This document shows, piece by piece, positions 1-11,085 of a DNA stretch of 64,000 bases. The stretch is from Mantis religiosa (taxonomy: Eukaryota; Arthropoda; Insecta; Mantodea; Mantidae): contig CM060953.1 in NCBI GenBank assembly GCA_030765055.1, forward strand, positions 180,297,239-180,361,238, given 5' to 3'. Below the pieces are notes generated by a model. The model was not told the origin of the DNA, did no database searches, and saw only the letters and a list, made by a program, of their open reading frames with translations. The position numbers and the translations under genes are program-made. Positions within the stretch are counted from its first letter, which is position 1. Each line of letters starts with the position of its first letter.

Positions 1-372
1 CAAATACGCTCATTTATTAGGCCGATTGTATCCAGCCAACAGAGCAAAACGTATATAAGAAGATAAATGTATGGAACAAGTTCAAAGTTTTAATTACTCA
101 GGCTTTGATATTACTTATCATATTGATACAGATATTAAAAATAAATTGAATAGATATCGACTGATGTGTAGGAAAATTGCAATAACATTAAAGACAATTC
201 GAATAGACACGAAGATAGAGTTCTTTAAAGTAACTGCAGTGATATATGGCAGTGAGTCCTGGACATTAAAGCAAAAAGATTATACTCGTATTCAGGCGCC
301 AGAAATGAGAGTCGTCGAATCATTGTTAGGATATAGAAAACTGGATAAAAAGTCAAGAAATTAAAAATGGAT

Positions 373-410
<38 letters not shown>

Positions 411-565
411 ATACAATAAATGGAAAACATACGAATAAAACGGTTGATAGAAAAATACCCAAAAGAATCCATTCATATAACGACGTGACTCTGGACCACC
501 AAGGCAAAGATAGGATGAGGCCTGAACAGGTTACTTGGCCTAAACCATGAAGGGAAGAAGAAGAA
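1..565 (+). pseudogene. Non-LTR retrotransposon reverse transcriptase C-terminal fragment
   Basis: The stretch 71-364 translates to 97 residues typical of the region downstream of the RT palm in insect endonuclease/RT elements: EQVQSFNYSGFDI near the start, then YGSESWTLKQKD, then IQAPEMRVVESLLG. Reading continues beyond the stop in other frames, with a recognisable 3' motif around 515-555 (RPEQVTW followed by an acidic run). The element is 5'-truncated by the window edge, carries stops and frameshifts, and has a (TA)n tract (376-406) inside its coding part. It is a dead copy. The assignment to a non-LTR element is firm; the clade is not. Confidence 0.75.
376..406. repeat. (TA)n microsatellite inside the RT fragment
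   Basis: Pure alternating TA of about 31 bases. It interrupts the retrotransposon coding remnant, so it expanded or arose after the insertion. Confidence 0.95.
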
Positions 566-1403
566 TATTCAGCCAACTTAACTACTGTTCTTTATCCTTA
601 CACGCTCCATGCATACCCTGAGAAAAAGATTCTATAGTTCACCACTGTAACAGCTGGCCGCAGATATATCGAAGATCAAGATATTGGAGACAGCATCCAA
701 AAATACAAGTGCTGCACAAAGGAATTTTATCACAAAATTACAAATATCTCCTTCTAACACACACAGACCCAAAAATTATTACAATCAGACACATATATAT
801 ACGACAACAGATATAAGTCTAAAATTTATGGATGCCTGTCAGGTTTTTTGTTTATTATTATTAATATTTCTTTTCATTCAACAACACACTATGAAACATC
901 TTATTTCCAATCCACGGTCTCAAAAATCTGCATAGACCAAGAGGTAAATAACATGCCTAATCTTTAATTTCCAAAAATGGTCGAACTTTCGGAGTAAGTA
1001 TTGGGTAGAGGAATGGTTAAAAAGGATAATTTAAGTTCCATTTTTGGAAAACTTGAAATTAACTGACCTACAATTCATTGAAGACAAAAAAAAAAAAAAA
1101 ATAATTATGTACTTACATCAATCCAGGAGATAGCTGAAGATAAAAAGTTGACTCCGTAACTTTATTCTACTTTTTGAAGATAAAAGTAATCGTTTAGAAC
1201 AACACTTCAGTTTCATGAAGACAGCCAAAATTTGACTTTGAATCCAATAATTTTCACATGTCTGTATATTTTATATATGTAAATGAAGTCTAACCACTTT
1301 TGATTAATATAATAATCGTCCTTTCAAAAGAAAATATGTTACGCTCACGGTTTGCCTGAATATCTTATATTTTTGGAATGTACAGTACTCTTATGTATGT
1401 AAC
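566..1403. other. No recognisable feature
   Basis: AT-rich sequence with an A-run at about 1086-1101. I see no conserved protein, repeat boundary or RNA gene here. Confidence 0.5.
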
Positions 1404-1726
1404 TTAACCACTGGCGCGGCAGTCTTAAAAGGGCCAAGGCCTACCAACCCGACTGCCGGTCTCACGCTCACTTACGCACGGCAGAGATGGGCGATCATCC
1501 AACCGATTCGGGGTGGAAATGTGGTCAGCATCTCGGCATCCCCCAGCCGGAATGTTGGTTTCCATGACCAGGGCCACTTACCTAGCGTAAGCTCCTCACT
1601 TTCCTCAAGATGCTGAGTGGGCACCGGTCCTATACCCGGGACCTATGTGTGGGATCGAACCCGGGACGCTTTTCGTGGAAACGCATCAAGGCATGCTGCC
1701 TTTGGCCACTACGCCACGGCGCACGT
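1404..1726 (-). mobile_element. tRNA-headed SINE, separate family
   Basis: Read on the minus strand, the head runs from a D-arm-like segment (GTGGCGTAGTGGCC) to a B-box-like GGTTCGATCC in about 70 bases, followed by a GC-rich body of about 250 bases unlike the surrounding AT-rich DNA. This is the layout of a tRNA-derived SINE. I saw no second copy in the window, so family status is inferred from structure alone. Confidence 0.55.
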
Positions 1727-1825
1727 CACCTTTATGTATGTAGTTATCTTTTATTTTAATTTTCCCTTCAAACAAAACCACAGCATAGACTTGTAAGGTT
1801 CATTTATATTATCATTCTTTTTCAT

Positions 1826-2053
1826 TTCCTTTAATAACGTCCTCCAACATTAAGTCATATCGTAAAATGAATGAAATGGATGAAAATATGCTTAAATGAG
1901 TCCAGGGTCCATAGAACTTAGAGTTACCAGACATTCATCTTTCAGAATAAGGGAAAACCTGGAAAACCCTTATCCAGATAACTCAGCCTTGCCGAAATTG
2001 GAACTCGAGACCTCTTGAACGTCAGGTAGAGACGCTAACACCTACGCTACTGA
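1826..2053 (-). mobile_element. tRNA-Val-type SINE copy
   Basis: Minus-strand copy of the commonest SINE in the window. The head lies at about 1985-2053 and the body carries the family signature: a CTTATCC/CTGAAAGATGAATG segment, then TGGACTCATTTGAGC, then a TCGTCCGATATGACTTAACGTTGGAGG-like 3' end. Diverged. Confidence 0.85.
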
Positions 2054-2099
2054 TAATACATTATCATATCTGTAGCGTGAGACACATGGATGACCAGGT

Positions 2100-2493
2100 C
2101 ACTATGATTTTTAAAGCCACGCGAAGAAAGATCTTTTTATGCTGTCCTTCGGTGTTTACGAATAACAAAGCATGAAACCCGCATGCCTATCTTTAATGTT
2201 CTGTTTTCTTCTTCAGACAAACAGCTAGGAGTTTTGTATCCGTGTAATAACCAGGAAACCAATCAGTCACCTGACTATAAATCACGCACGGAAAGCGGAC
2301 CGGGCAAGATGAGATGTCCTCTTAACGACTTCCTGGTCACAGTCGGCGAGCTGATGACGCCTACGAGCTCTTCACGATTCTCGTGTTTTATTTTACACCC
2401 AGCCAATCAGTGGCGTGACTTATCATAAGCATAACTTGCCCACGGGGCTTTATTACACAAACATGTGTTGCGTTTGGTGGCAGCGGTGGGATC
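2100..2493 (+). mobile_element. Possible LTR remnant with primer-binding-site-like sequence
   Basis: TGGTGGCAGCGGTGGGATC at 2475-2493 resembles the tRNA primer-binding site that follows the 5' LTR in some Ty3/Gypsy elements. Upstream are CCAAT-like and TATA-like motifs (ACCAATCAG, CTATAAATC) and a pyrimidine-rich 3' part, as expected of an LTR. No gag or pol follows and I could not find LTR borders or a second LTR. Tentative. Confidence 0.3.
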
Positions 2494-4838
2494 AACAACT
2501 TCGGCATCTTCTTGGTAATCTTATAAAGAAATGTATGCCATAAGAACTTAATGGAAAAAAAAGACACAAAAATCATGTATTATATTCCCAACACTTTTCT
2601 TCTGCACTGTCGTTTATTCTTATACATATTTTACTAACTAATTCTGTACAAACATAATTTTGTACTTCATTTTAATGCAGACAAATGGTTACAGAAACAG
2701 TTTAATTACACCTTTCACTGCAGATATTTAGGGGATACAGAGGGCTGAAGCCATAGTCATATTCTTAAAAGGCAACGCTTTGAAATCCACATTCTTTACA
2801 AGACAACAAGAGGGACAATGGAATACTTATATTCATTTGGATCTCCAAGGTTCAATTCTTAGGCAGCGGTTTGATTTTTTAAATTAGGGTTATTCCCTGC
2901 CTTCATAGAGTCCGGAGCTGTGGATGCAAGGGAGAAAATGTGCGTAAGAAAATACTTTTAAAAAATGACGAAAATCAAGTGACCTAGCTTAAGAATTCCA
3001 AGAGTAACATCATCAAATGCTTCAGTTAAAGCCTCGATATGACCATCACACTTTAAGAGGTTATAGAAATGAACTCCAGAAATGGTAACATCGCATTTCA
3101 AATATTATAAAATAATGGAAAATTAAAACAATAATAAAGAACATCTCAATGCTTGATACCACAAAAGAGACAATTTTAATAAATTCTGTTTTAAAAAGTT
3201 CTGCGTTTTCAGTAAAGTGAGCTTTGTCTGTATTTCACGGTTTAAACTGTTTTACATACATCTTATTGGTTCAGCAAATACCCTAAATTTTTGTTACTTT
3301 AATCTAAATTATACCTGGCTATAGATTCAATAAAAACAATTAAAATTTTTCCATGCAAAGACGATATTCCCGAAAACTCTCATATATTTGGAAGTAGAAA
3401 TGCCAAATTTGATGCTTGTTCGACATTAATATGTTCAATTATGAGGTTCACAGACATATTACATACTCGTTCACCGGTAAACAAGTATTCGTTAAGAGAT
3501 AGGTAAAAAAGTACTACAGGAAAATTGCTCAGTTATTTGAAACACACTCGTAAAATTTATTTTGAGTATGATTTTTTTGTGGCATAAACTATTTCGAGTT
3601 ATCATTGGTTTGAATTTGTCAATCTTAAGTCACTTTTAAAAGTTGTTTCTCGCAAATTCATGAGAAATTTATGAAATTCAAAGGCCCAGATTTAGAAACC
3701 TTGACAATCGATTCGGTTTTCTCAGTCCCTCTTGTACCCTATAAAGAGGTATAAGAGTAACTTATTTCTTGAAGTGTTATCTTAATTAGGTTGAAATGAC
3801 TTTATTTGTTCTACTACAAAGTCCTCCCACATATTTTATCCTATGTACAATGGATTAAAGGAATGGAGTAGACCTTAAAGTCAAATCTTTCAAGACCTGG
3901 TCGCTTTATGATGGCTTTGGAATTCTGTTATCTTTGCATAGCCAAGAGAGAAAAAAAGAGTAACGGTTTTCTATAAATAATAATTCAGTATTAATAAGTA
4001 TCTGAGCATACAAATCAATAACAAGATTATTTCGAAAACTTTAGCTTAAAAAATCCTTTGAAAGAACAATAGTTATTTTACGATTCACCTGTTATGCAAA
4101 TGCCTTGATAATGAAGAAAAATTCTGAGGCTATTTCCAGTATACATTTCAATTGTAACGAGAATACGAGAAACATATACTATTTCAATCAGCTTTTTCCC
4201 CCTTTTCGTTTCACCCTCTTTGGGGTACGTTGAATAAATCATTTCTCTATATGTTGTTCCTTTCTTAGTACACAGTATTTCTTCATTCCATCTGATCATT
4301 TTTTTCCTTTCTTCTGTCAAGATAATGGGTTTGGGTTTTAAAGTAGATTTATCTTTGAATCTTATATTTTCGTTTTTAGTTATTACTTTCGCTGTCCCGT
4401 CAAGTAACGAATTTTCTGTAATTTTTAATTCTGCTAAGTCTTTTTCAGTTTCCTTATACCAGTTAGTTTTTTTTCTTTTTTTGCGGTTATGGAAGAAAAC
4501 AAAGATTTGTCAGGTTAATCTGCTGGAGTTCATTCTGAAAAGATGCCCATGGCAATTTATCCTCCTTTTTCGCATAGTATCAGAGATTTTCACTTTTGTA
4601 GAGCTTCAATCTTGATATATATTATCTTATTATCTTGAAATTTTAGTCCTATGAACTTTCTTAATATTTTCCATTCTTTTAATTCGAGCTTCTCTATCTG
4701 AACCTTGAAATTCATGTTGAATGTTTCTGTTAATCAACATTGTTGCAGCCATTTTTGACAATATTACGATTTTTCCATGTTTAGTGTATTTTGCAAGATG
4801 CTCAACTTAAAGCCAAATTTGTTGCTTAGGTTTATGTT
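2494..4838. other. No recognisable feature
   Basis: AT-rich DNA. Short open frames at 4078-4320 and 4325-4615 have no family signature and a composition no different from their surroundings. Confidence 0.5.
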
Positions 4839-4850
4839 GCGCGCGCGCGA

Positions 4851-4895
<45 letters not shown>
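4839..4895. repeat. (GC)n/(CA)n alternating purine-pyrimidine tract
   Basis: About 15 bases of alternating GC run through GAGCG directly into about 43 bases of (CA)n. Long alternating purine-pyrimidine runs of this kind are prone to adopt the Z form. Confidence 0.9.
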
Positions 4896-4896
<1 letters not shown>

Positions 4897-5030
4897 TCTA
4901 ATACCTTTTTTTAAAAATGCTTTTATTTATTTTTTTCTCAGGGAGTCTCACATCTGTATTTTGGTGAAATCTCTGTAACTGACTTTCGGCTGGAATACTG
5001 TAGTTCCTCAACTTACTGTAAATATGTACG

Positions 5031-6025
5031 AAGTCTGTCTAGTCAACGCGAGTGCAGTTGCCTCGCAAAGGAAACGAACCCTACCGCCCACTAATGATCG
5101 TCATAAATCTATCTCCACACTTCAGAAATGGAACACTGTCGTTGAGGACCAATAGCAACCCTGATTTTCTGGAAGTGACAGTCGCATGTCTACTCCACGT
5201 GGAGTCTCAGTTGCCAAAGTTCCAACTTCCAGTTGATCTGTTTCATTACGTGCAGAAATTCGTTGTGTGTCACGATGTGGAGACCATGGGAGGGAAATGC
5301 AGTGATAAATTCAAATGAAGTAGTAGATAACTTTCAGTCAAGTGAAAATAATCAAAGTGATGACAATAGTGTGAATGAATTGGGAAGTGTTGCTGGACCG
5401 AGTTATGTTACTGGAGAAGCCTCAAAAACAAAGTTATAACGGGAACTCTTTCTAAGCAAATTTAAGCGCTTGTTTTGAACACATATTATGTGCTGAAAAA
5501 TAATCTTGGTAAGGGGTCATGCAATGAACCTGATAAATTCTGAGTATTCACAGGAATTCAGTAAGAAAAATTGTGACGAAAGGAATGCCAAAGACGCCGA
5601 TCAAGTGTGAAAACAAAAGGAAACGTTTCTCTACAGTTTCGATAATTTCACATGTGATTTAATTCGCCGAGAAATCTATAGATTCTATGCAACTTAGAGG
5701 AATTGGTTGCACATTTGCAAGAAATTTGTGATTTTCCTTATGGGCACTGCACTTTGCGCGGTCTCCTAAAGGAGCTGGGTTTCAAATACCGCACTTTGAA
5801 TAAGATAAGGGTTATTATGGAATCCAGTAGAGTTGTAGCTTGGCGGTATATATGTATATGGACATAATTTATCTAGAAGAAACCTCGTACGATACCCATG
5901 ACGTATTGAGAAAGGTGGCAACCTTGCAGAAAGGACTGGGAGAAGGAGGGCCGATGTTTTAAAACGATTATAAGGGTTCGTCAAAGGAGGTGGCCGAACT
6001 ACACACGTTTTAACTAAACAGATTT
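5031..6025 (+). mobile_element. Nonautonomous TIR DNA transposon, copy 1
   Basis: About 995 bp, closely similar end to end to 62148-63178. The left end AAGTCTGTCTAGTCAACG and the reverse complement of the right end AAATCTGTTTAGTT are inverted copies, and TA follows the right end. The left end has two extra bases (CG) between TA and the AAGTCTG start compared with the other copy. The interior at 5560-5990 holds a decayed version of the helix-turn-helix and DET segments seen in copy 2, with frameshifts. Not autonomous. Confidence 0.8.
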
Positions 6026-7449
6026 TATTAGTGAAAGGAACAAACTTTGGTGAGAATTTCGACCGGAAATTATGGAATTAGATTTTTTAATAGTGTTCAT
6101 TGATTCCATTCACAATGATGTGGCTGGAGTCAGCAGGCAGCTGTTTCTACAGCTGTAGAAAGAAACGAGTGTAATTATCTAGCCCAGAGTTAGGTAAATT
6201 AACAATGACCAAATTTTATTGTGTTTTGTTTGATTGAAGCTGAGTAAGTTCCTTGTTAGTATCGAAACAACAGAAAACGCTTCGTTTCATTGAATCACGT
6301 GGAGAATTCTAAACAGCATCAGCTCAATTTGTGCTTGCACCACAAGGCCTGCGCGCCACTGATTAACCAAAAAAAACCAGCAATACAAGTCTGCGAAACA
6401 CTTGCATGTTCTGTTACCTGCTCACACTTGGCGAATGAATGGCTCTGTGGGAAAAATGGGGTCCCGAAAAATCCTCCCCCTTTCATAGAGCTTTCGTCAC
6501 CTGCATAGAAAGCTTAGGGTTTCCTCCCTCCCTTTTTCTTTTCAATTTTAATTTAAATAGTACAAGGTGAGTAACCATTGTCCGACGTACAAAGGCTGTG
6601 CAAACACGATGTAGACTGGAGGTGACGTTATGCACGCCTAAAAGTTATATCTTGTACAAATATCTCACATGCGTACAAAAATGTAAATAACCCTCACACT
6701 GTGAAAATAAACTGAGAGAGAGCTTTACCCTTTGGTACGTATCGTCTATGTTCAGCCAAAAATGTTAATTAGCTTTTATAAGAAACCTGAATTCAAATAA
6801 TAAAACGAACATATTAATTTGAACATGTGCATGCATGGAAACCTTGTTATCTGATGTGTTTGGTTAATGGTTAGGATAAACATCGAAGTTTTATTTTTAA
6901 ACATCTGCAAAGAAAGGAAAATTAATAACTCAACAAGCAGGCTATTTCTATTCTTTTGAACTCCAGGAAAAATTGAAGTTATATTTCTCTAATTCAAATG
7001 TTTTGTTGCAAGGATACTTCGAAGTCCTATATATTTTGTATTGGATGTTAATAAACTTGTCCTGAATCAATATATGTTGTCTAAATTTGGACCAGTTGTT
7101 AAAAGACATTTTTTCTAACCTCTATAGAGATTAATGGCATAAATCACTTATAACCTGATAAAACAATAATTCCATATTACTTGAGCCATATCCAACTAGA
7201 GCGGTATTACTTATTCACTTAATTACTTTTATAGCTGTAATTGATTTTTTTTTCATTTTACTAGTAAGCATAAATTCTAATCGTGCAGTTCTAAATAAAT
7301 ATTTAAATACAATTGAATATATACACGACGTCACACAAAATACATGTAAAAATTTAAAACTAAAAGCTTAAAAATTACAAAAATTAATTTAATAAATGCA
7401 GTAACAAAGCATAAAAGAGTTTAGAATTTAAATTTCTATGGCTTAGCTA
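6026..7449. other. No recognisable feature
   Basis: AT-rich DNA. A frame at 6290-6508 (72 residues) has no recognisable domain. Confidence 0.5.
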
Positions 7450-7513
7450 CGAGGGTGGGCTGAAAAGTTTCCGATCTAATAAAGATACAAGACGCTTTTT
7501 CAGAATTTTTTAT

Positions 7514-10453
7514 TTTTCTACATAGTCTCCTTGTAATTCTACACACTTCTCCCAGCGATGCTCTCATCTCTGTAACCCGTAGTCGGCGTTTTTCAACGTA
7601 GTCTCCTTGTAACTCTACACACTTCTCCCAGCGATGCTCTCATCTCTGTAACCCGTAGTCGGCGTTTTTCAACATAGTCTCCTTGTAATTCTACACACTT
7701 CTCCCAGCGATGCTCTCATCTCTGTAACCCGTAGTCGGCGTTTTTCAACGTAGTCTCCTTGTAACTCTACACACTTCTCCCAGCGATGCTCTCATCTCTG
7801 TAACCCGTAGTCGGCGTTTTTCAACATAGTCTCCTTGTAACTCTACACACTTCTCCCAGCGATGCTCTCATCTCTGTAACCCGTCCAAATAGTAATCGGC
7901 GTTTTTCAACATAGTCTCCTTGTAACTCTACACACTTCTCCCAGCGATGCTCCCATCTCTGTAACCCGTCCAAATAGTAATCGGCGTTTTTCAACATAGT
8001 CCCCTTGTAACTCTACACACTTCTCCCAGCGATGCTCTCATCTCTGTAACCCGTCCAAATAGTAATCGGCGTTTTTCAACATAGTCTCCTTGTAACTACA
8101 CACTTCTCCCAGCGATGCTCCCATCTCTGTAACCCGTCCAAATAGTACTCGGCGTTTTTCAACATAGTCTCCTTGTAACTCTACACACTTCTCCCAGCGA
8201 TGCTCTCATCTCTGTAACCCGTCCAAATAGTAATCGGCGTTTTTCAACATAGTCTCCTTGTAACTACACACTTCTCCCAGCGATGCTCCCATCCCTGTAT
8301 CCCGTCCAAATAGTACTCGGCGTTTTTCAACATAGTCTCCTTGTAACTCTACACACTTCTCCCAGCGATGCTCCCATCTCTGTAACCCGTCCAAATAGTA
8401 CTCGGCGTTTTTCAACATAGTCTCCTTGTAACTCTACACACTTCTCCTAGCGATGTTCCCATCTCTGTAACTCGTCCAAATAGTACTCGGCGTTTTTCAA
8501 CATAGTCTCCTTGTAACTCTACACACTTCTCCTAGCGATGCTCCCATCTCTGTAACCCGTCCAAATAGTACTCGGCGTTTTTCAGCATAGTCTCCTTGTA
8601 ACTCTACACACTTCTCCTAGCGATGTTCCCATCTCTGTAACTCGTCCAAATAGTACTCGGCGTTTTTCAACATAGTCTCCTTGTAACTCTACACACTTCT
8701 CCCAGCGATGCTCCCATCTCTGTAACCCGTCCAAATAGTACTCGGCGTTTTTCAGCATAGTCTCCTTGTAACTTTACACACTTCTCCCAGCGATGCTCTC
8801 ATCTCTGTAACCCGTTCAAATAAAACTCGGCGTTTTTCAACATAGTCTCCTTGTAACTCTACACACTTCTCCCAGCGAAGCTCCCATCTCTGTAACCCGT
8901 CCAAATAGTACTCGGTGTTTTTCAACATAGTCTCCTTGTAACTCTACACACTTCTCCCAGCGATGCTCTCATCTCTGTAACCCATCCAAATAGTACTCGG
9001 CGTTTTTCAACATAGTCTCCTTGTAACTCTACACACTTCTCCCAGCGATGCTCCCATCTCTGTAATCCGTCCAGATAGTACTTGGCGTTTTTCAACATAG
9101 TCTCCTTGTAACTCTACACACTTCTCCCAGCGATGCTCCCATCTCTGTAACCCGTCCAAATAGTACCCGGCGTTTTTCAACATAGTCTCCTTGTAACTCT
9201 ACACACTTCTCCTAGCGATACTCCCATCTCTGTAACCCGTCCAAATAGTACCCGGCGTTTTTCAACATAGTCCCCTTGTAACTCTACACACTTCTCCCAG
9301 CAATGCTATCATCTCTGTAACCCGTCCAAATAGTACTCGGCGTTTTTCAACATAGTCTCCTTGTAACTCTACACACTTCTCCCAGCGATGCTCCCATCTC
9401 TGTAACCCGTCCAAATAGTACTCGGCGTTTTTCAACATAGTCTCCTTGTAACTCTACACACTTCTGCCAGCGATGCTCCCATCTCTGTAACCCGTCCAAA
9501 TAGTACTCGGTGTTTTTCAACATAGTCTCCTTGTAACTCTACACACTTCTCCTAGCGATGCTCTCATCTCTGTAACCAGTCCAAATAAAACTCGGCGTTT
9601 TTCAACATAGTCTCCTTGTAACTCTACACACTTCTCCCAGCGATGCTCTCATCTCTGTAACCAGTCCAAATAAAACTCGGCGTTTTTCAACATAGTCTCC
9701 TTGTAACTCTACACACTTCTCCCAGCGATGCTCTCATCTCTGTAACCCGTCCAAATATTACTCGGCGTTTTTCAACATAGTCTCCTTGTAACTCTACACA
9801 CTTCTCCCAGCGATGCTCTCATCTCTGTAACCAGTCCAAATAAAACTCGGCGTTTTTCAACATAGTCTCCTTGTAACTCTACACACTTCTCCCAGCAATG
9901 CTATCATCTCTGTAACCCGTCCAAATAGTACTCGGCGTTTTTCAACATAGTCCCCTTGTAACTCTACACACTTCTCCCAGCGATGTTCTCATCTCTGTAA
10001 CCCGTCCAAATAGTACCCGGCGTTTTTCAACATAGTCTCCTTGTAACTCTACACACTTCTCCCAGCGATGTTCTCATCTCTGTAACCCGTCCAAATAGTA
10101 CCCGGCGTTTTTCAACATAGTCTCCTTGTAACTCTACACACTTCTCCTAGCGATGCTCCCATCTCTGTAACCCGTCCAAATAGTACTCGGCGTTTTTCAA
10201 CATAGTCTCCTTGTAACTCTACACACTTCTCCCAGCAATGCTATCATCTCTGTAACCCGTCCAAATAGTACCCGGCGTTTTTCAACATAGTCTCCTTGTA
10301 ACTCTACACACTTCTCCCAGCGATGTTCCCATCTCTGTAACCCGTCCAAATAGTACTCGGCGTTTTTCAACATAGTCTCCTTGTAACTCTACACACTTCT
10401 CCTAGCGATACTCCCATCTCTGTAACCCGTCCAAATGCTACTCGGCGTTTTTC
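7514..10453 (-). repeat. About 35-copy tandem array of an 85-bp unit made from the mariner transposase 3' end
   Basis: The unit starts at CATAGTCTCCTTG and ends at CGGCGTTTTTCAA, 85 bp. Read on the minus strand it encodes the end of the mariner transposase (KNAEYYLDGLQRWEHRWEK followed by CVELQGDYVEK). 85 is not a multiple of three, so the frame changes with each unit. The first four units on the left are 76 bp (they lack CCAAATAGT) and two near 8093 and 8267 are 83 bp. By length this gives about 35 units. The unperturbed flanks of the gene are present on both sides. Confidence 0.95.
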
Positions 10454-10922
10454 TCTGCAAAATATTTGTTCACGAAGTTGATTGCCTTTTCATTTGGCGA
10501 AAATCTCTGTCCTCCGAGCGCAATTTTCAGATGAGGGAACAAAAAGAAGTCGCTTTGGGCTAGACCTGGTGAGTAAAGCAGTTCAAGCCGTAATTGGTAA
10601 ACTTTTGCCATTGCAACCGCTGAGGACATGTTCATAGCTTCTGCTATATCTCTCACTATAATTCGGCGGTCGTCTAGCATCATTTGGTGAACTTAGGCGA
10701 TGTTTTCGTCTGTAGTTGCAGTTTTTGGACGTCCCGAACGTTCATCGTCTCCCAAGCTCTTACGGCCACGTTTAAATTCAGCTGCCCAAAATTTCACTGT
10801 GGAAATTATGGTGCAGAGCCCCATACATAGAATCCAACTAATCTTTGATTTGCGTAGGTGTATTGCATTTCAAAAACAAATATTTAATGACAGCTCGATA
10901 CAGTATTTTGTCCATTTTCATA
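10438..10922 (-). pseudogene. Mariner transposase remnant with internal deletion
   Basis: On the minus strand the segment from about 10922 begins MDKILYRAVIKYLFLK, the N-terminal DNA-binding part of a well-known mariner transposase family. It passes through frame disruptions to MMLDDRRIIVRDIAEAMNMS (10683 to about 10624) and then jumps directly to SAVAMAKVYQL and SPGLAQSDFFLFPHLK. In intact relatives these segments are separated by the region with the first two catalytic aspartates, so that region has been lost. Only the third (the D of AQSD) is left. The remnant runs into the satellite at its C-terminus. Confidence 0.9.
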
Positions 10923-11085
10923 AAAACACTCAACTCACTCAAACGACTATTACATAACTAAGCGTCCAAATTGGCTGAAGCTTTGGTGAGTGACTGTCAA
11001 CAGATGGAGAACGACATGCACTAGCTTTTACTTAGGAGTGCTGCCATCTTCATGTTGAGGTTGGAAATTTTTCAGACTAACCTCA

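Larger units (their letters stand above)
7450..11085 (-). mobile_element. Mariner element inflated by an internal satellite
   Basis: The left end (CGAGGGTGGGCTGAAAAGTTTCC) and the reverse complement of the right end (TGAGGTTAGTCTGAAAAATTTCC) are imperfect terminal inverted repeats, each bordered by TA (7448-7449 and 11086-11087), the mariner target duplication. Transposase remnants read on the minus strand. The element is about 3.6 kb against about 1.3 kb for the family, because roughly 2.9 kb is an internal tandem array of the 3' end of its own gene. The central catalytic part is deleted. It cannot move by itself. Confidence 0.9.

Noticed and set aside
8206..8418. 70-residue open frame in the array (KNAEYYLDGLQRWEHR repeats)
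   Set aside because: Transposase-derived reading through the satellite; 85-bp units shift frame, so it is not a gene.
7514..10453. Regular array resembling a CRISPR at first sight
   Set aside because: Units are contiguous with no unique spacers and encode a transposase end; the genome is eukaryotic.
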